From Pseudoalteromonas sp. T1lg23B (GTDB taxonomy: Bacteria; Pseudomonadota; Gammaproteobacteria; Enterobacterales; Alteromonadaceae), in assembly GCF_002964665.1 (NCBI RefSeq), contig NZ_PQBZ01000034.1, positions 429 to 64,428 on the forward strand: DNA of 64,000 bases, written 5' to 3'. Both the position numbers and the translations under genes were made by a program. The notes beneath the pieces were generated by a model. That model was not told where the DNA came from, searched no databases, and saw only the letters and a program-made list of their open reading frames with translations. Positions 22,724 to 32,733 of the stretch are shown here, one piece after another. Within the stretch, counting starts at the first letter, position 1, and every line of letters starts with the position of its first letter.

Positions 22724-25168
22724 ATGAAAAAAATGCTACTCTCACTCGCGGTTTCTTCAGTCCTCGTCGGCTGTGGTGGCGGTGAATCATTAGAAGATGT
22801 AAAAAAAGAATCAACCCCAGTACTGCCCTCAGTTTCTATCAAATTTGATCCATCAAACAGTGTAATTTCTATTCCTAACGATTTACTTTTGAGCGGTACA
22901 AAAGACGGCACCCTTAATCTACCTGGTGAGCTAGATGAAAATGGTAGTCCAGCGGTTACACGTGCCCACTATGCGTCTCCATCATTAGCCCTCGGGGCAC
23001 AAGATGGCTGGTCTACGCAAATGCCTTATGTGATCGACTTAAATGTGCCAGCAGGACAGTCTGTCAGTGCGCAATCAGCTAGTGACCCACAATCAGTGCG
23101 TATATTTGAAGTGGTGATGGGCGCCGATCAAAGCGATGAGCAATGTGCAGCAGTGCCAGCAGGTATCGCATGTCGTCTAGTTGGTGAGCTTGAAAATGGT
23201 ATGACTGGCGATTTTGTTTCTGTTTTAAATGAAAGTGGTGATGGTATTGTGATCCAGCCACTTAAACCATTCAAGGCGGGAAAGACTTATATTACGGTAC
23301 TGACTGATTCATTGACCATGAGCGACGGACGTGCAATTAAGTCTTCTTCAACGTATACCTTACTGCGCCAAGAAGCTCCTTTAGTTACTGACACTCAAAA
23401 AGCTTTGCAAGCGGTTATCAAAAGCTACGAAAGTGCGGTAACCAGTGACAGTGATTTAGCCAAAGAAAATATCATTTATACTGCCGCTGCAACGATGCAA
23501 TCGGTAGGTCCGGTCGTTGGCACTATCAAAAAGTTAATGGCGGCAAGCATTGCACAAGGCACTAACCCGAAAGTCGTGGTGCCTGAGCAACCTATGATGA
23601 CAGTAGCTGATGTGTTATCGGGGGTGATTTCTGACCCTGCGACACTTGCGCAATTTCAGGCTGTTCAATACATGCGAGGTAGTATTCAGTTACCTATGTA
23701 TTCAGCTAAGCCAGCGACCACTGAGATAAGCAGTGCAGCAGATACTTACTGGCGTGCTCAATGTGATAGTGCAGTTGCAGTGCTAGGTTACAAAGCGGCT
23801 GTGGGTGGTACGTTGCCTGAACCACAAGCAGATACAAACGATGCTGCTTGTGCCGCGATGTCTAATGGTGTGCTGCGTGATTTCGGTTTGGATACTACGC
23901 GTTTCTTAACTAAATATAACACGATCCCACAAGTTCAATGGTTGGCGAACGTACCCGTGCAAATTACCAAACCAAGAGCTGAACTGTTTGGCATTGAGCA
24001 GCCAGCAACTGGTTGGCCTGTAGTTATTCTTCAGCACGGTATTACCACCAGCAAAGAAGCAATGCTCGGTCTGACCTTAGCGCTGAGCTCACAAGGTTTT
24101 GCAACGGTTGCAATCGATCATCCAATGCACGGTGAGCGTGGTTTGGACATTGATGGTGATGGTACTGATGACTTTAATGCAACCGATGGTAAGGGCTCTG
24201 TATTATCATATATGAACCTGACATCTTTGTTAGTTGCACGTGATAATTTACGTCAGTCATCTGTCGATTTGTTGGGTTTACGTTTAGGCTTGAACTTTGT
24301 GAACCCTGCGCTGGGTTTAAATCCAACACAAGTGAGCTTCATTGGTCACTCTTTGGGTTCGGTAGTCGCACCTAGCTTTATTGCTCATGCAAATATGCCA
24401 TTAGCAGATCAAGTCGATCCACTATTTAGAGTACAAAGTGCGGCATTGGCCAGCGGTGGTAGTGGCATTGCGAGTTTCTTAGCAGAGTCAGAAGAGTTTG
24501 GTCCATTTGTACAAGGCTCTGTATTGCTAGCGGCAAACAACCTCGCATCTAAAGCATTTATCACCTTTATCGCGACTGATGCGGCATCTATTTGTCCTGT
24601 TGATGAAGGAATTGCGGTTAATCCACAAGATCCGACCTACCTATCTGCAGTGGCTCCATGTGCATTTGTAGCTTATACCCAGCACTTAACAGAAACGGGA
24701 GACACTCAGTCACTGGCAGCAATAAAGAGCATTGTTCAACAGTTTGTTTATGCTTCGCAAACGGTGCTAGATAGCGGTGACCCAGGTAACTACGCGAGCC
24801 TTGTTCAAGCTGTGCAAACACCCATTTATATGAGTGTGATCACAGGAGGTGTAGATGGCAATAAAGCAGACACGGTTATTCCACCAACAACTTCTAACCC
24901 GTTAGCTGGTAGCACGCCAATGGCACGTATGATGGGTCTGCAAACCGTATCTGAAACACAGATGACAACTACGCCAATGAGTTATGTTGTTAACTTTAGC
25001 CAAGGTAATCATGGTTCGGTCGTTACTACAGCTTATCGTGAGAACGCTGGTGGCACGGCACAAGGTCATGCAATGGCGACAGTAGAAATGCAAACGCAAA
25101 TCGTGTCTTTCTTAAAGTCTCAAGGTTTATTACTGCCAATTAGCAACCCAGCAGTTATTGCTAATTAA
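22724..25168 (+). CDS. Surface lipoprotein lipase/lysophospholipase, Pla-1/cef (VolA) family
   Basis: 814 residues. The lipobox LVGC (residues 14-17) followed by GGGES marks an outer-membrane lipoprotein with a flexible linker. The alpha/beta-hydrolase part begins near residue 425: WPVVILQHGITTSKE (oxyanion strand), then HPMHGERG, the nucleophile elbow GHSLGS near 540 and a candidate catalytic histidine in GNHGSVV near the end. The family (extracellular lipase Pla-1/cef, including Vibrio VolA) cleaves lysophospholipids or host lipids at the surface. CGGAGC precedes the ATG by a good distance. It is monocistronic with its own terminator. Confidence 0.85.
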   Translation: MKKMLLSLAVSSVLVGCGGGESLEDVKKESTPVLPSVSIKFDPSNSVISIPNDLLLSGTKDGTLNLPGELDENGSPAVTRAHYASPSLALGAQDGWSTQMPYVIDLNVPAGQSVSAQSASDPQSVRIFEVVMGADQSDEQCAAVPAGIACRLVGELENGMTGDFVSVLNESGDGIVIQPLKPFKAGKTYITVLTDSLTMSDGRAIKSSSTYTLLRQEAPLVTDTQKALQAVIKSYESAVTSDSDLAKENIIYTAAATMQSVGPVVGTIKKLMAASIAQGTNPKVVVPEQPMMTVADVLSGVISDPATLAQFQAVQYMRGSIQLPMYSAKPATTEISSAADTYWRAQCDSAVAVLGYKAAVGGTLPEPQADTNDAACAAMSNGVLRDFGLDTTRFLTKYNTIPQVQWLANVPVQITKPRAELFGIEQPATGWPVVILQHGITTSKEAMLGLTLALSSQGFATVAIDHPMHGERGLDIDGDGTDDFNATDGKGSVLSYMNLTSLLVARDNLRQSSVDLLGLRLGLNFVNPALGLNPTQVSFIGHSLGSVVAPSFIAHANMPLADQVDPLFRVQSAALASGGSGIASFLAESEEFGPFVQGSVLLAANNLASKAFITFIATDAASICPVDEGIAVNPQDPTYLSAVAPCAFVAYTQHLTETGDTQSLAAIKSIVQQFVYASQTVLDSGDPGNYASLVQAVQTPIYMSVITGGVDGNKADTVIPPTTSNPLAGSTPMARMMGLQTVSETQMTTTPMSYVVNFSQGNHGSVVTTAYRENAGGTAQGHAMATVEMQTQIVSFLKSQGLLLPISNPAVIAN

Positions 25169-25190
25169 TAGTTATTGAGTCAAGATGATA

Positions 25191-25214
25191 AGCCGCTGTA
25201 AAGCGGCTTTTTTT
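25191..25214 (+). terminator. Intrinsic terminator of the lipase gene
   Basis: AGCCGCT (25191-25197), loop GTAA, AGCGGCT (25202-25208), then six more Ts. It ends 34 bases before the sohB start, so sohB needs its own promoter or read-through. Confidence 0.9.
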
Positions 25215-25248
25215 ATGGTTTATTTGCTAGATTTCAAAGGAGTCAACG

Positions 25249-26253
25249 TTGGCATTTTTATTTGAGTATGGTTTATTTTTGGCGAAGGCGGTCACAATAG
25301 TTTTTGCTATCGGGGCGGTAATCGTATTGATTGTCGGCGCTGGTCAAAAGTCGAAAAATGAATCAGGAGAAGTAGAGTTAAAAGATCTGTCAAAGCAAAT
25401 GCAGGAAACCAACACGCGCTTTGTTGAACAGGCACTTGATAAAAAGGAACTCAAGGCATATCGTAAAACCTTGAAAAAACAACAGGATGAGCAACCTGAA
25501 GGTAGAGTGTTTGTGGTGGACTTTGCGGGTAGCTTGGATGCCCATGAAGTTAAAAACTTGCGTGAAGAAATTAGCGCTATTCTAACCATTGCGGACAAAA
25601 GTAAAGATCAAGTGGTGGTTAATGTAGAAAGTGGTGGTGGGGTCGTACATGGCTATGGTCTTGCTGCGTCACAACTTAACCGCGTGAAAGTACATGGTTT
25701 GCCACTGACGGTTTGTGTAGATAAAGTCGCAGCAAGTGGCGGTTATATGATGGCATGTGTTGCGGATAAAATTATTGCTGCGCCTTTTGCTATCGTTGGC
25801 TCGATTGGTGTGTTGGCGCAAATTCCGAATTTCCATAAGCTCCTAAAAAAGAATGATGTAGATTTTGAGCAAATCACGGCCGGAGAATATAAGAGAACGT
25901 TAACTATGTTCGGCGAGAACACTGAAAAGGGACGTGAGAAGTTCAAAGAAGAAATTGAACATACACATGGCTTGTTTAAATCTTTTGTTGCACAACACAG
26001 ACCTCAGCTTGATATATCCGCGGTAGCTACTGGTGAGCATTGGTTCGCAAGCTATGCAAAATCACTCAACTTAGTAGACGAAATTAGTACCAGTGATGAC
26101 GTGTTAATGTCTTTAGATCAAACACATCAGCTATATAAGGTTACTTATCGAGGTAAAAAGTCACTTTCTGAAAAAATGGGTTTGGGTTTTAGCGCAGCCA
26201 TAGAAAAGGTTGGCGTAACTTTATGGTCTAAAGTCAACAACGCCCGTTTATAA
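25249..26253 (+). CDS. sohB: SohB inner-membrane signal-peptide-peptidase-like protease (S49)
   Basis: 334 residues. The N-terminal membrane helix EYGLFLAKAVTIVFAIGAV matches E. coli SohB. The S49 serine nucleophile is in KVAASGGYMMA near residue 166 and the lysine base in GEYKRTLT near 215, both in the order of the SppA/SohB fold. The start is TTG 25249, supported by AAGGAG at 25237-25242 and by alignment of the first helix with SohB. It is a single gene between two terminators. Its role is periplasmic-side cleavage of membrane or exported peptides. Confidence 0.88.
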   Translation: MAFLFEYGLFLAKAVTIVFAIGAVIVLIVGAGQKSKNESGEVELKDLSKQMQETNTRFVEQALDKKELKAYRKTLKKQQDEQPEGRVFVVDFAGSLDAHEVKNLREEISAILTIADKSKDQVVVNVESGGGVVHGYGLAASQLNRVKVHGLPLTVCVDKVAASGGYMMACVADKIIAAPFAIVGSIGVLAQIPNFHKLLKKNDVDFEQITAGEYKRTLTMFGENTEKGREKFKEEIEHTHGLFKSFVAQHRPQLDISAVATGEHWFASYAKSLNLVDEISTSDDVLMSLDQTHQLYKVTYRGKKSLSEKMGLGFSAAIEKVGVTLWSKVNNARL

Positions 26254-26281
26254 GATAAACACATGTGTGGGTTGTTAGATA

Positions 26282-26310
26282 AGCACTTGGCTAGCCCAAG
26301 TGCTTTTTTT
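26282..26310 (+). terminator. Intrinsic terminator of sohB
   Basis: AGCACTTGG (26282-26290) and CCAAGTGCT (26296-26304), loop CTAGC, followed by six more Ts. It sits between converging genes. Confidence 0.92.
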
Positions 26311-26311
26311 A

Positions 26312-26686
26312 TTAAAGAGAGTAGGTGCTGATAATACGATACACTTCGTTAATATTATCGCCTGCTTTAAATTCTTTACAGATAGGTGTGGGATCGGAGC
26401 CGACCCAGATTTTTAACTCAGAATCTAAGTCAAAGTGGCCAGCGCTTTCCTTACTAAATTTAGTAATTTTACTGTAAGGAATACTAACAATTTCAACCTT
26501 AGAGCCTGTCACACCTTGTTTATCAACTAGTAACAAGCGCTTATTCGAAAACACAAACATATCACGAATGACTTGATACGCTTTTTCAATATGCTCGCCT
26601 TCAATTAATGTGTCTTTAAGTAACGCATCCAGTTTATCGTGGTCTACTTCACTGGCGTTTCCTAAAATACCGCTTAATAATCCCAT
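26312..26686 (-). CDS. Bacterial PH-domain protein (PF08000 type)
   Basis: 124 residues. After a short N-terminus (MGLLSGILGNASEVD) comes a bacterial pleckstrin-homology core with FSNKRLLLVDKQGVTGSK and VEIVSIPYSKITKFS, typical of the PF08000 (formerly DUF1696) family. No membrane helix is present. These cytosolic proteins form oligomeric rings and have no settled function. It starts 3 bases after the stop of the ABC ATPase gene, so it is the last gene of a three-gene operon with the ABC exporter. Confidence 0.82.
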   Translation of the reverse strand: MGLLSGILGNASEVDHDKLDALLKDTLIEGEHIEKAYQVIRDMFVFSNKRLLLVDKQGVTGSKVEIVSIPYSKITKFSKESAGHFDLDSELKIWVGSDPTPICKEFKAGDNINEVYRIISTYSL

Positions 26687-26689
26687 TAC

Positions 26690-27592
26690 TTAGTCCTTCT
26701 GAAATAGTTGGTTTTCAAGTGTATGGCCGTTCACCAATTGATGATACTGCCAGTTACATTTATAGCAGTATTTAAGCAAGTGTATATCAAATTGTTCAAA
26801 CTCCCACTGATACTCAATGATATATTCCTTGTTTTGACTCTGGGTCACGTACAGCACACCACTTAGCTGCTTTAAGCGTTCGAGCGCATCTTTGTATTGC
26901 TCATGTAGTTGCAGTGTAATGTATTTGCTACTGCCGCTAGGCGCGTTACGATTGTGGGCGGTGAGTTTGCCCTGTTCTAAGTACAAGACTCGATCACATA
27001 GACGCTCAAGTTCGGCTAAGTCGTGAGAGCTTAAGATAAAGCTAATTTCATCGCTCAATGACGAGATTAAGGAGCGGATTTCTCTGGCGTGCAGCGGGTC
27101 CAATCCAGCGGTCGCTTCGTCTAGTAAAACAATTTTCGGTGAACCAAGTAATGCCTGAGCAATACAAACGCGTTTTCTCATACCATGAGAAAGTTCATTT
27201 ATTTGGGAGTGATGGTTTTCACTTAGGCCAACTAACTCTAACACCCGCGAAGTCTCTTTCAGCGCGTCACTTTTGCTAAACCCTTGTAGTACTCCATAAA
27301 AACATAGTTGCTTTTGTATGGAGAATCTTGGGTCTAGCATCGCGTCTTGCGGCAGTGCGGTTAGCTTGCCAAATAGTGATGGATGATTCAAAGGTTGGCC
27401 AAGAATTTTTACATCGCCGTTATCTGGTCTGAGGTAGCCGCATAGAATACTGAACAGGGTTGTTTTACCAGCGCCGTTGGGACCCACAAGTGCAGTTGTT
27501 GTGCCCGATTCAATGGTAAAGCTCACATCTTCTAGCGCCTTTTTACTGCCGAATGATTTGGATAATTGATTTACTTCAATCAGTGTACTCAT
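26690..27592 (-). CDS. ABC transporter ATPase of an ABC-2 exporter
   Basis: 300 residues. Walker A GPNGAGKTT (about 37-45), Q loop near 85, signature LSHGM (about 139-143), Walker B KIVLLDEATAGLD (about 158-170) and switch SSHDLAEL are all present, so it should be active. The last 90 residues form an accessory region. It resembles the NosF/CcmA-like group of ATPases. It overlaps its permease gene by 4 bases, and a PH-domain gene follows 3 bases later. Substrate unknown. Confidence 0.87.
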   Translation of the reverse strand: MSTLIEVNQLSKSFGSKKALEDVSFTIESGTTTALVGPNGAGKTTLFSILCGYLRPDNGDVKILGQPLNHPSLFGKLTALPQDAMLDPRFSIQKQLCFYGVLQGFSKSDALKETSRVLELVGLSENHHSQINELSHGMRKRVCIAQALLGSPKIVLLDEATAGLDPLHAREIRSLISSLSDEISFILSSHDLAELERLCDRVLYLEQGKLTAHNRNAPSGSSKYITLQLHEQYKDALERLKQLSGVLYVTQSQNKEYIIEYQWEFEQFDIHLLKYCYKCNWQYHQLVNGHTLENQLFQKD

Positions 27593-28398
27593 AGTGCACG
27601 TCTCCTAAAAATGAATACACCCGCACTCAGTAGTGCAACGGTTTGTATAGCAGGGAATACCCATAATATGAGAGGCACGTTAGAGTGAGGCGCTACATCT
27701 AGTAATTGTACACCTGGGAACATATAAAAAAGTACATCTAACACGCTGAGATAATAGCTAAAAAAACTCAGCAGTGCATTGCCAAGCGTAAATAATAAGA
27801 TAGCAAGGACAATAGATAATCGTGATGAACTACATATTAGGTTCAGTACCGCCATCAGTGCGATAAAGGGCATGACAATGACACTCAGTTGCAATACAAG
27901 GGTTGTGGCCAGAGCTATTCCTGACAGCAGTAACTCAGGCTTGCGATAGGCCATTACCGCGAGTGTAGCCAAAGCTGTCAAAGCAATCAGGCTAAATATG
28001 ATGGTGAACTGGCCGACAAATCGACCAATTAGAATTTCGTCTCGAGTACAACGTAAACTGAGAAACCGCAAAGTACCTCTTTGTCTGTCTCCAACAGTCT
28101 GATCTGAGCACACAAACAAAGCGAACACCGGAAAGCTGTATAACGCAATAAGCCAGAAAATAGCTAGCTCGGCTTCAGGCCAACTGACCAGTGCTTTTAA
28201 GCCAATATTACCCGCAAGCTCTTGTGCAATCCCTGAAAACTCTGGACTACTTAGAAAGGGGACCGCGTGTCCAATTGGATAGCGCAGTATCATAAGCCAC
28301 AACATGGCGAAAGCGGATAGGGCAAGTAGGCCACGCTTTGTGGCAAATAGGCGAGTTAACTCAAATTGTGCTAACTGCCACACTCTTTGTATATTCAT
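27589..28398 (-). CDS. ABC-2 type permease partner
   Basis: 269 residues with about six membrane helices, starting MNIQRVWQLAQFELTRLF, the usual amphipathic entry of ABC-2 permeases. The cytoplasmic loop CSDQTVGDRQRGTLRFL is typical of the NosY-like group. The start is ATG 28398 with GGAGAT just upstream; a longer reading from 28416 would place that site inside the gene. It forms an operon with the ATPase and PH-domain genes. Confidence 0.83.
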   Translation of the reverse strand: MNIQRVWQLAQFELTRLFATKRGLLALSAFAMLWLMILRYPIGHAVPFLSSPEFSGIAQELAGNIGLKALVSWPEAELAIFWLIALYSFPVFALFVCSDQTVGDRQRGTLRFLSLRCTRDEILIGRFVGQFTIIFSLIALTALATLAVMAYRKPELLLSGIALATTLVLQLSVIVMPFIALMAVLNLICSSSRLSIVLAILLFTLGNALLSFFSYYLSVLDVLFYMFPGVQLLDVAPHSNVPLILWVFPAIQTVALLSAGVFIFRRRAL

Positions 28399-28497
28399 AA
28401 TATCTCCTTTGAACATACAGTACCCTGTTAGAGATAGGATAGAAACTGTAAATATGTTTCAGAGTGTGGCTAATGTAACAATTACCTGTTTAGGGCA

Positions 28498-30318
28498 TTA
28501 CCAACCACATTGACGACCTTTATTTTGCTCGTCTAGATATTTTTGCAACGGTGCAAAGTAGTCTAGGATGGCTGTTGCATCCATTTGCTGTTTACCTGTT
28601 ACCGACTCTAGAGCCTCTTGCCACGGACGACTGCTACCCATCTCCAACATCGCATTAAGCTTTTCACCAGCTTCTTTCGAGTTGTAAATTGAACAGCGAT
28701 GAATGGCTTCTTTATTGTCAGCTATTTCACACAATGAACGGTGGAAATCAAACTGTAAAATATGCGCTAGGAAATAGCGCGTGTAGGGTACGTTACCAGG
28801 TACATGGTATTTTGCTCCGGCGTCAAAATCAGCTTCTGTACGAGCAATTGGCGCTTGGATACCTTGGTATTTCTCGCGTAAATCCCACCATGCTTGGTTA
28901 TATTGTTCAGGGCTTACTTCACCCGAAAACACCTTCCAACGCCATTGGTCAACTAATAAACCAAATGGGATAAAGGCAACTTTATCCAACGCCATACGCA
29001 TAAGCAAACCGATGTCTTTTGACTCATCCGGTACGCTATCGAGTAAGCCGATTTCTTTTAGGTAACCGGGAGTGACTGAAAGCGCAATGGTGTCGCCAAT
29101 TGCTTCGTGGAAACCATCGTTAGCACTATCTTGATAGTAAATAGGCTGGTTTTTGTAAGCGCGTTGATAGAAGTTGTGTCCTAGTTCGTGGTGAATAGTT
29201 GAAAACTCTTCACCAGTACGCTGAATACACATCTTTATGCGGATGTCATCTTGGTTATCTAAGTTCCAAGCAGAGGCGTGACATTGCACATCTCTGTCGC
29301 GAGGCTTAAGAAATAGAGAACGTTGATAGAATGTCTCAGGTAATGGCGCAAAGCCCATAGAAGTAAAGAACTTCTCGGCACCTTTGACCATATCCATTTC
29401 TGAGTAGTTATGTTTTGCTAGTAGCTCGGTAACGTCATAACCCGGATCTGCATTATCTGGCGCAACGACATCGTAAATGTTACCCCATTGTTGTGCCCAC
29501 ATGTTGCCTAAAAGGTGAGCTGGAATTGGCTTATCTTGAGGCACTTTATCCTCGCCATATTTTTCCCCTAGCTTAGCTCTTACATGACAGTGAAGCGCAT
29601 TGTAAAGTGGTTTAACCTGACCCCAAAGACGGTCTAACTCGTTAGCGAATTCATTGGCTGGCATATCATATTTACTGCGCCACATAGCACCAGTATCTTC
29701 ATAGCCAAGCTCTTTAGCACCTTCGTTTGCTAACACAACCTGCTTTTCGAAAAGTGAGCGCATTGGCTTAGAAACCTGACGCCAACCTTGCCATGTATCC
29801 AATAATTCTTCGTAATCACGACTGTTTGCCATGGTAGTGGTTAACTCGCCAAGACTTTGACAGTTTTTACCATCTTTACAGTAATTACCTTTTGCATACA
29901 AACCATCAAGTTCTGCAAGTAACCCAGCAAGTTGCTCTGACTTTTCTGCGTCTTGAGGTGCAGCTATTGTCAGTTTGAGTTTTAGCTTGTCCATTTTTCT
30001 GCGGTTATCTTCGCTTAAATTCAGCGAATCAAAACGGGCGGCTTCACTTGCTAAACGCACAACGGTGTCTGTTGATTCTTGGCCAACGCTCGCAGCTAGG
30101 GCTGCAGTATCTTCAGTAACAAAGTTCGCGTAAATCCACTGTGCGCGGTTTTCCCTGATACTTAAATCTTCCAAAGTCGCTTGCGCGTTTGCTAGGAAAA
30201 TCTCAGCGTCTTTTTCTGTTAGTGCTTGGTTATTGTTTTCAGTGCTATTGCAGCCTGATAGTGACAGTGCTGTAGCAACCACACATGCACCTACACTCAG
30301 TCGAAATAAAGGTTTCAT
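28498..30318 (-). CDS. M2-family peptidyl-dipeptidase (ACE-like) lipoprotein
   Basis: 606 residues. Lipobox LSGC near residues 19-22 anchors it, probably in the outer membrane facing the periplasm. The catalytic zinc site is HELGH (377-381) with the third ligand Glu405 in FHEAIGD, exactly the ACE spacing. The rest is helical, as in M2 enzymes, which release dipeptides from peptide C-termini. The start is placed at ATG 30318, giving MKPLFRLSVGACV; a 27-codon extension upstream is polar and would bury the signal peptide. The gene is divergent from fadE. Confidence 0.87.
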   Translation of the reverse strand: MKPLFRLSVGACVVATALSLSGCNSTENNNQALTEKDAEIFLANAQATLEDLSIRENRAQWIYANFVTEDTAALAASVGQESTDTVVRLASEAARFDSLNLSEDNRRKMDKLKLKLTIAAPQDAEKSEQLAGLLAELDGLYAKGNYCKDGKNCQSLGELTTTMANSRDYEELLDTWQGWRQVSKPMRSLFEKQVVLANEGAKELGYEDTGAMWRSKYDMPANEFANELDRLWGQVKPLYNALHCHVRAKLGEKYGEDKVPQDKPIPAHLLGNMWAQQWGNIYDVVAPDNADPGYDVTELLAKHNYSEMDMVKGAEKFFTSMGFAPLPETFYQRSLFLKPRDRDVQCHASAWNLDNQDDIRIKMCIQRTGEEFSTIHHELGHNFYQRAYKNQPIYYQDSANDGFHEAIGDTIALSVTPGYLKEIGLLDSVPDESKDIGLLMRMALDKVAFIPFGLLVDQWRWKVFSGEVSPEQYNQAWWDLREKYQGIQAPIARTEADFDAGAKYHVPGNVPYTRYFLAHILQFDFHRSLCEIADNKEAIHRCSIYNSKEAGEKLNAMLEMGSSRPWQEALESVTGKQQMDATAILDYFAPLQKYLDEQNKGRQCGW

Positions 30319-30462
30319 TTGTTTTATCACTTGTTGTTGTTTGAGCGTTGAATAATAACAGCGCTCATGGCGAGCGACAAATAATGTAAGTTCAATCACG
30401 GGGATAAATTGAGTTTGCGCGATTTTTAAGCATACTTAAAGCGTTACGAACAGGAGGTCAGT

Positions 30463-32723
30463 ATGGGCATTATTGTATTTACCATTGTACTTGTGTGTAT
30501 TATTTTCGCATTTCAACCGCTGCGCTATAGGGTGATCAGTTTACCTGTGATGCGGTATTTTAAACGTGCTTTACCAAAGTTAACGCAGACAGAGCAAGAA
30601 GCCATGGAGGCCGGAGATACTTGGTGGGATAGCCAGCTGTTTTCAGGCCATCCTAATTGGCATAAATGGCATCAAAATGATGCGCCATTACTAAGCGATA
30701 AAGAACAGGATTTTATTGATAATGAATTGCAAACTTTGTTATCGATGCTAGACGAGCAACAAATTCGGCATGACAAAGACTTACCAGAACCTGTTTGGAA
30801 CTACCTGAAAGAAAATGGTTTTTTTGCTTTTATCATTCCTAAGAAATTTGGTGGGAAGGAGTTCAGTGCACAAGCTAATTCTACTATTGTGGCTAAAATA
30901 GCCAGCAAAAGTTTGTCTGCTGCCGTAACCGTAATGGTGCCCAATAGCCTAGGACCCGCCGAGTTACTCATGCACTATGGAACAGAGGAACAAAAGAGCA
31001 ACTGGTTGCCTAAATTAGCTACCGCAGAAGCGCTACCTTGTTTTGCATTGACAGCATTGGAGGCAGGGTCAGACGCCGGCGCTATCTCTGATTTTGGTGT
31101 TGTGTGTAAAAGAACCTTTCAAGGTAAAAAAGTACTAGGGCTAAAGTTAACTTGGTCAAAACGTTATATTACCTTAGCACCGGTTGCTACCGTATTAGGC
31201 CTAGCTTTTAAAGCCTACGACCCAGATGGTTTGTTAGGAGATAAACCTGCGTTGGGCATTACGTGTGCGCTGATACCTACTGACCATAAAGGTGTAAAAA
31301 CTGGACCGCGTCATAATCCGTTAGATCAAGGATTCATGAATGGTACAACTGAGGGTAAAGATGTGTTTATCCCTTTAGATTGGGTTATTGGCGGTCAAGC
31401 AGGTATAGGGAAGGGTTGGCGTATGTTGGTGTCATGCTTGAGTGCGGGCAGAGGCATTTCGCTACCAGCATTGAGCGCAGGTACTGCTCACCTCTGCACT
31501 AGAACGACGTCCGCTTATGCCAGAATTAGAGAGCAGTTTGGACAATCTATAGCTGATTTTGAAGGGGTTCAAGAGAGCCTTGCTAGAATTGCAGGACTGA
31601 CTTATAGCATAGAAGCGTGTCGACAAACTACGGCTCAAGCTATAGATATGAAGAAGAGCCCTGCTGTCATTACTGCCATTGCGAAGTATCACTTAACAGA
31701 AATGTCACGCATAGTGATGAACGATGCTCTGGACATTCACGGTGGTAAAGCCATTCAAAAAGGCCCCAGTAATTACCTTGCCAATAATTATACCGGGATC
31801 CCAATTTCGATTACGGTTGAAGGCGCTAATATATTAACACGCAATCTTATGATATTTGGACAAGGCGCAACCCGATGCCATCCCTTTATATTTAAAGAGA
31901 TCCAAGTTATACAGAATAATGACGCAGATGATGGCCTTAGAGAGTTTGATAAGCTGCTTATGTCGCATATTCAACATACCACGGTCAATGTATTTAAAGT
32001 TTTATGGTTAGGCTTGACACGAGGTTATGGGCTGCCTTCAACTATATCGGGACCGACACAAAAGTACTATCAGAAGCTTAACTGGCTGAGTTCATGTCTC
32101 GCGGTCTGTGCCGATTTGGCCATGCTCAAATTAGGGGGAGAGCTGAAGCGAAAAGAAATGCTATCGGCTCGGTTAGGCGATGTGTTGAGTCATTTATATC
32201 TTGCGTCATGCGTGCTGAAAAAGTATGAGCACGACGGACGCCAACAGGGGGATCTTAAAGCTGTTCACTATGCTTTATCACATCACCTGAAGGCTGGCTT
32301 TTGTGCACTGGATGGATTTATAGATAATTTCGCAACCGTATTGTCGGACAGTTGATAAAGCGTTGGTGTCATATGTTTGGTCATGGTGAGAATGGGCCTA
32401 GTGATCGTATGGTAGGTGAGGTGTGCACGACGCTTTGGAAGGATAAAAATGCCAGAGAGCGGATTAGCCATTTGTGTTGTAGTATGTCTAACCCCGCAGT
32501 TGCTGAGGTTGAGCAAGCATACCAACTCTACAAGTCCACAATAGCATCGCGCAAAAAGCTTAAACAGTGGCAAAGCAACTACAAGGTTTACTACTACGAT
32601 AAATCGTTTGCGGACTTGGTGTCGTTGGCTGTCGGTGATCAGGTAATGAGCGAAGATGAGGCGCAATCACTTATTGAGTCTGAAGACCTTCGTCAAAAAG
32701 CGATTGCGGTTGATGTTTTTTGA
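30463..32723 (+). pseudogene. fadE: fadE acyl-CoA dehydrogenase, split by a one-base frameshift
   Basis: The first frame (30463-32355, 630 codons) gives the FadE membrane segment and acyl-CoA dehydrogenase core: ALTALEAGSDAGA near residue 195, LTWSKRYITLAPVATVLGL near 228, GRGISLPALSAGT near 333 and ITVEGANILTR near 450. It stops at 32353-32355, after IDNFATVLSDS. The -1 frame continues from about 32331 as NRIVGQLIKRW, GHGENGPSDRM and, at the end, SEDEAQSLIESEDL...AVDVF, which are the FadE C-terminus. One extra T in AATTTCGCAACC (32326-32337) would restore a single protein of about 750 residues. FadE starts beta-oxidation of fatty acids. The break removes about 125 C-terminal residues; sequencing error is possible. 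Confidence 0.85.
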
Positions 32724-32733
32724 TTAACTACGT

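Noticed and set aside
32323..32373. Programmed -1 frameshift in fadE
   Set aside because: No slippery heptamer of the XXXYYYZ type at the shift point and no obvious stimulatory structure; FadE is not known to use one.
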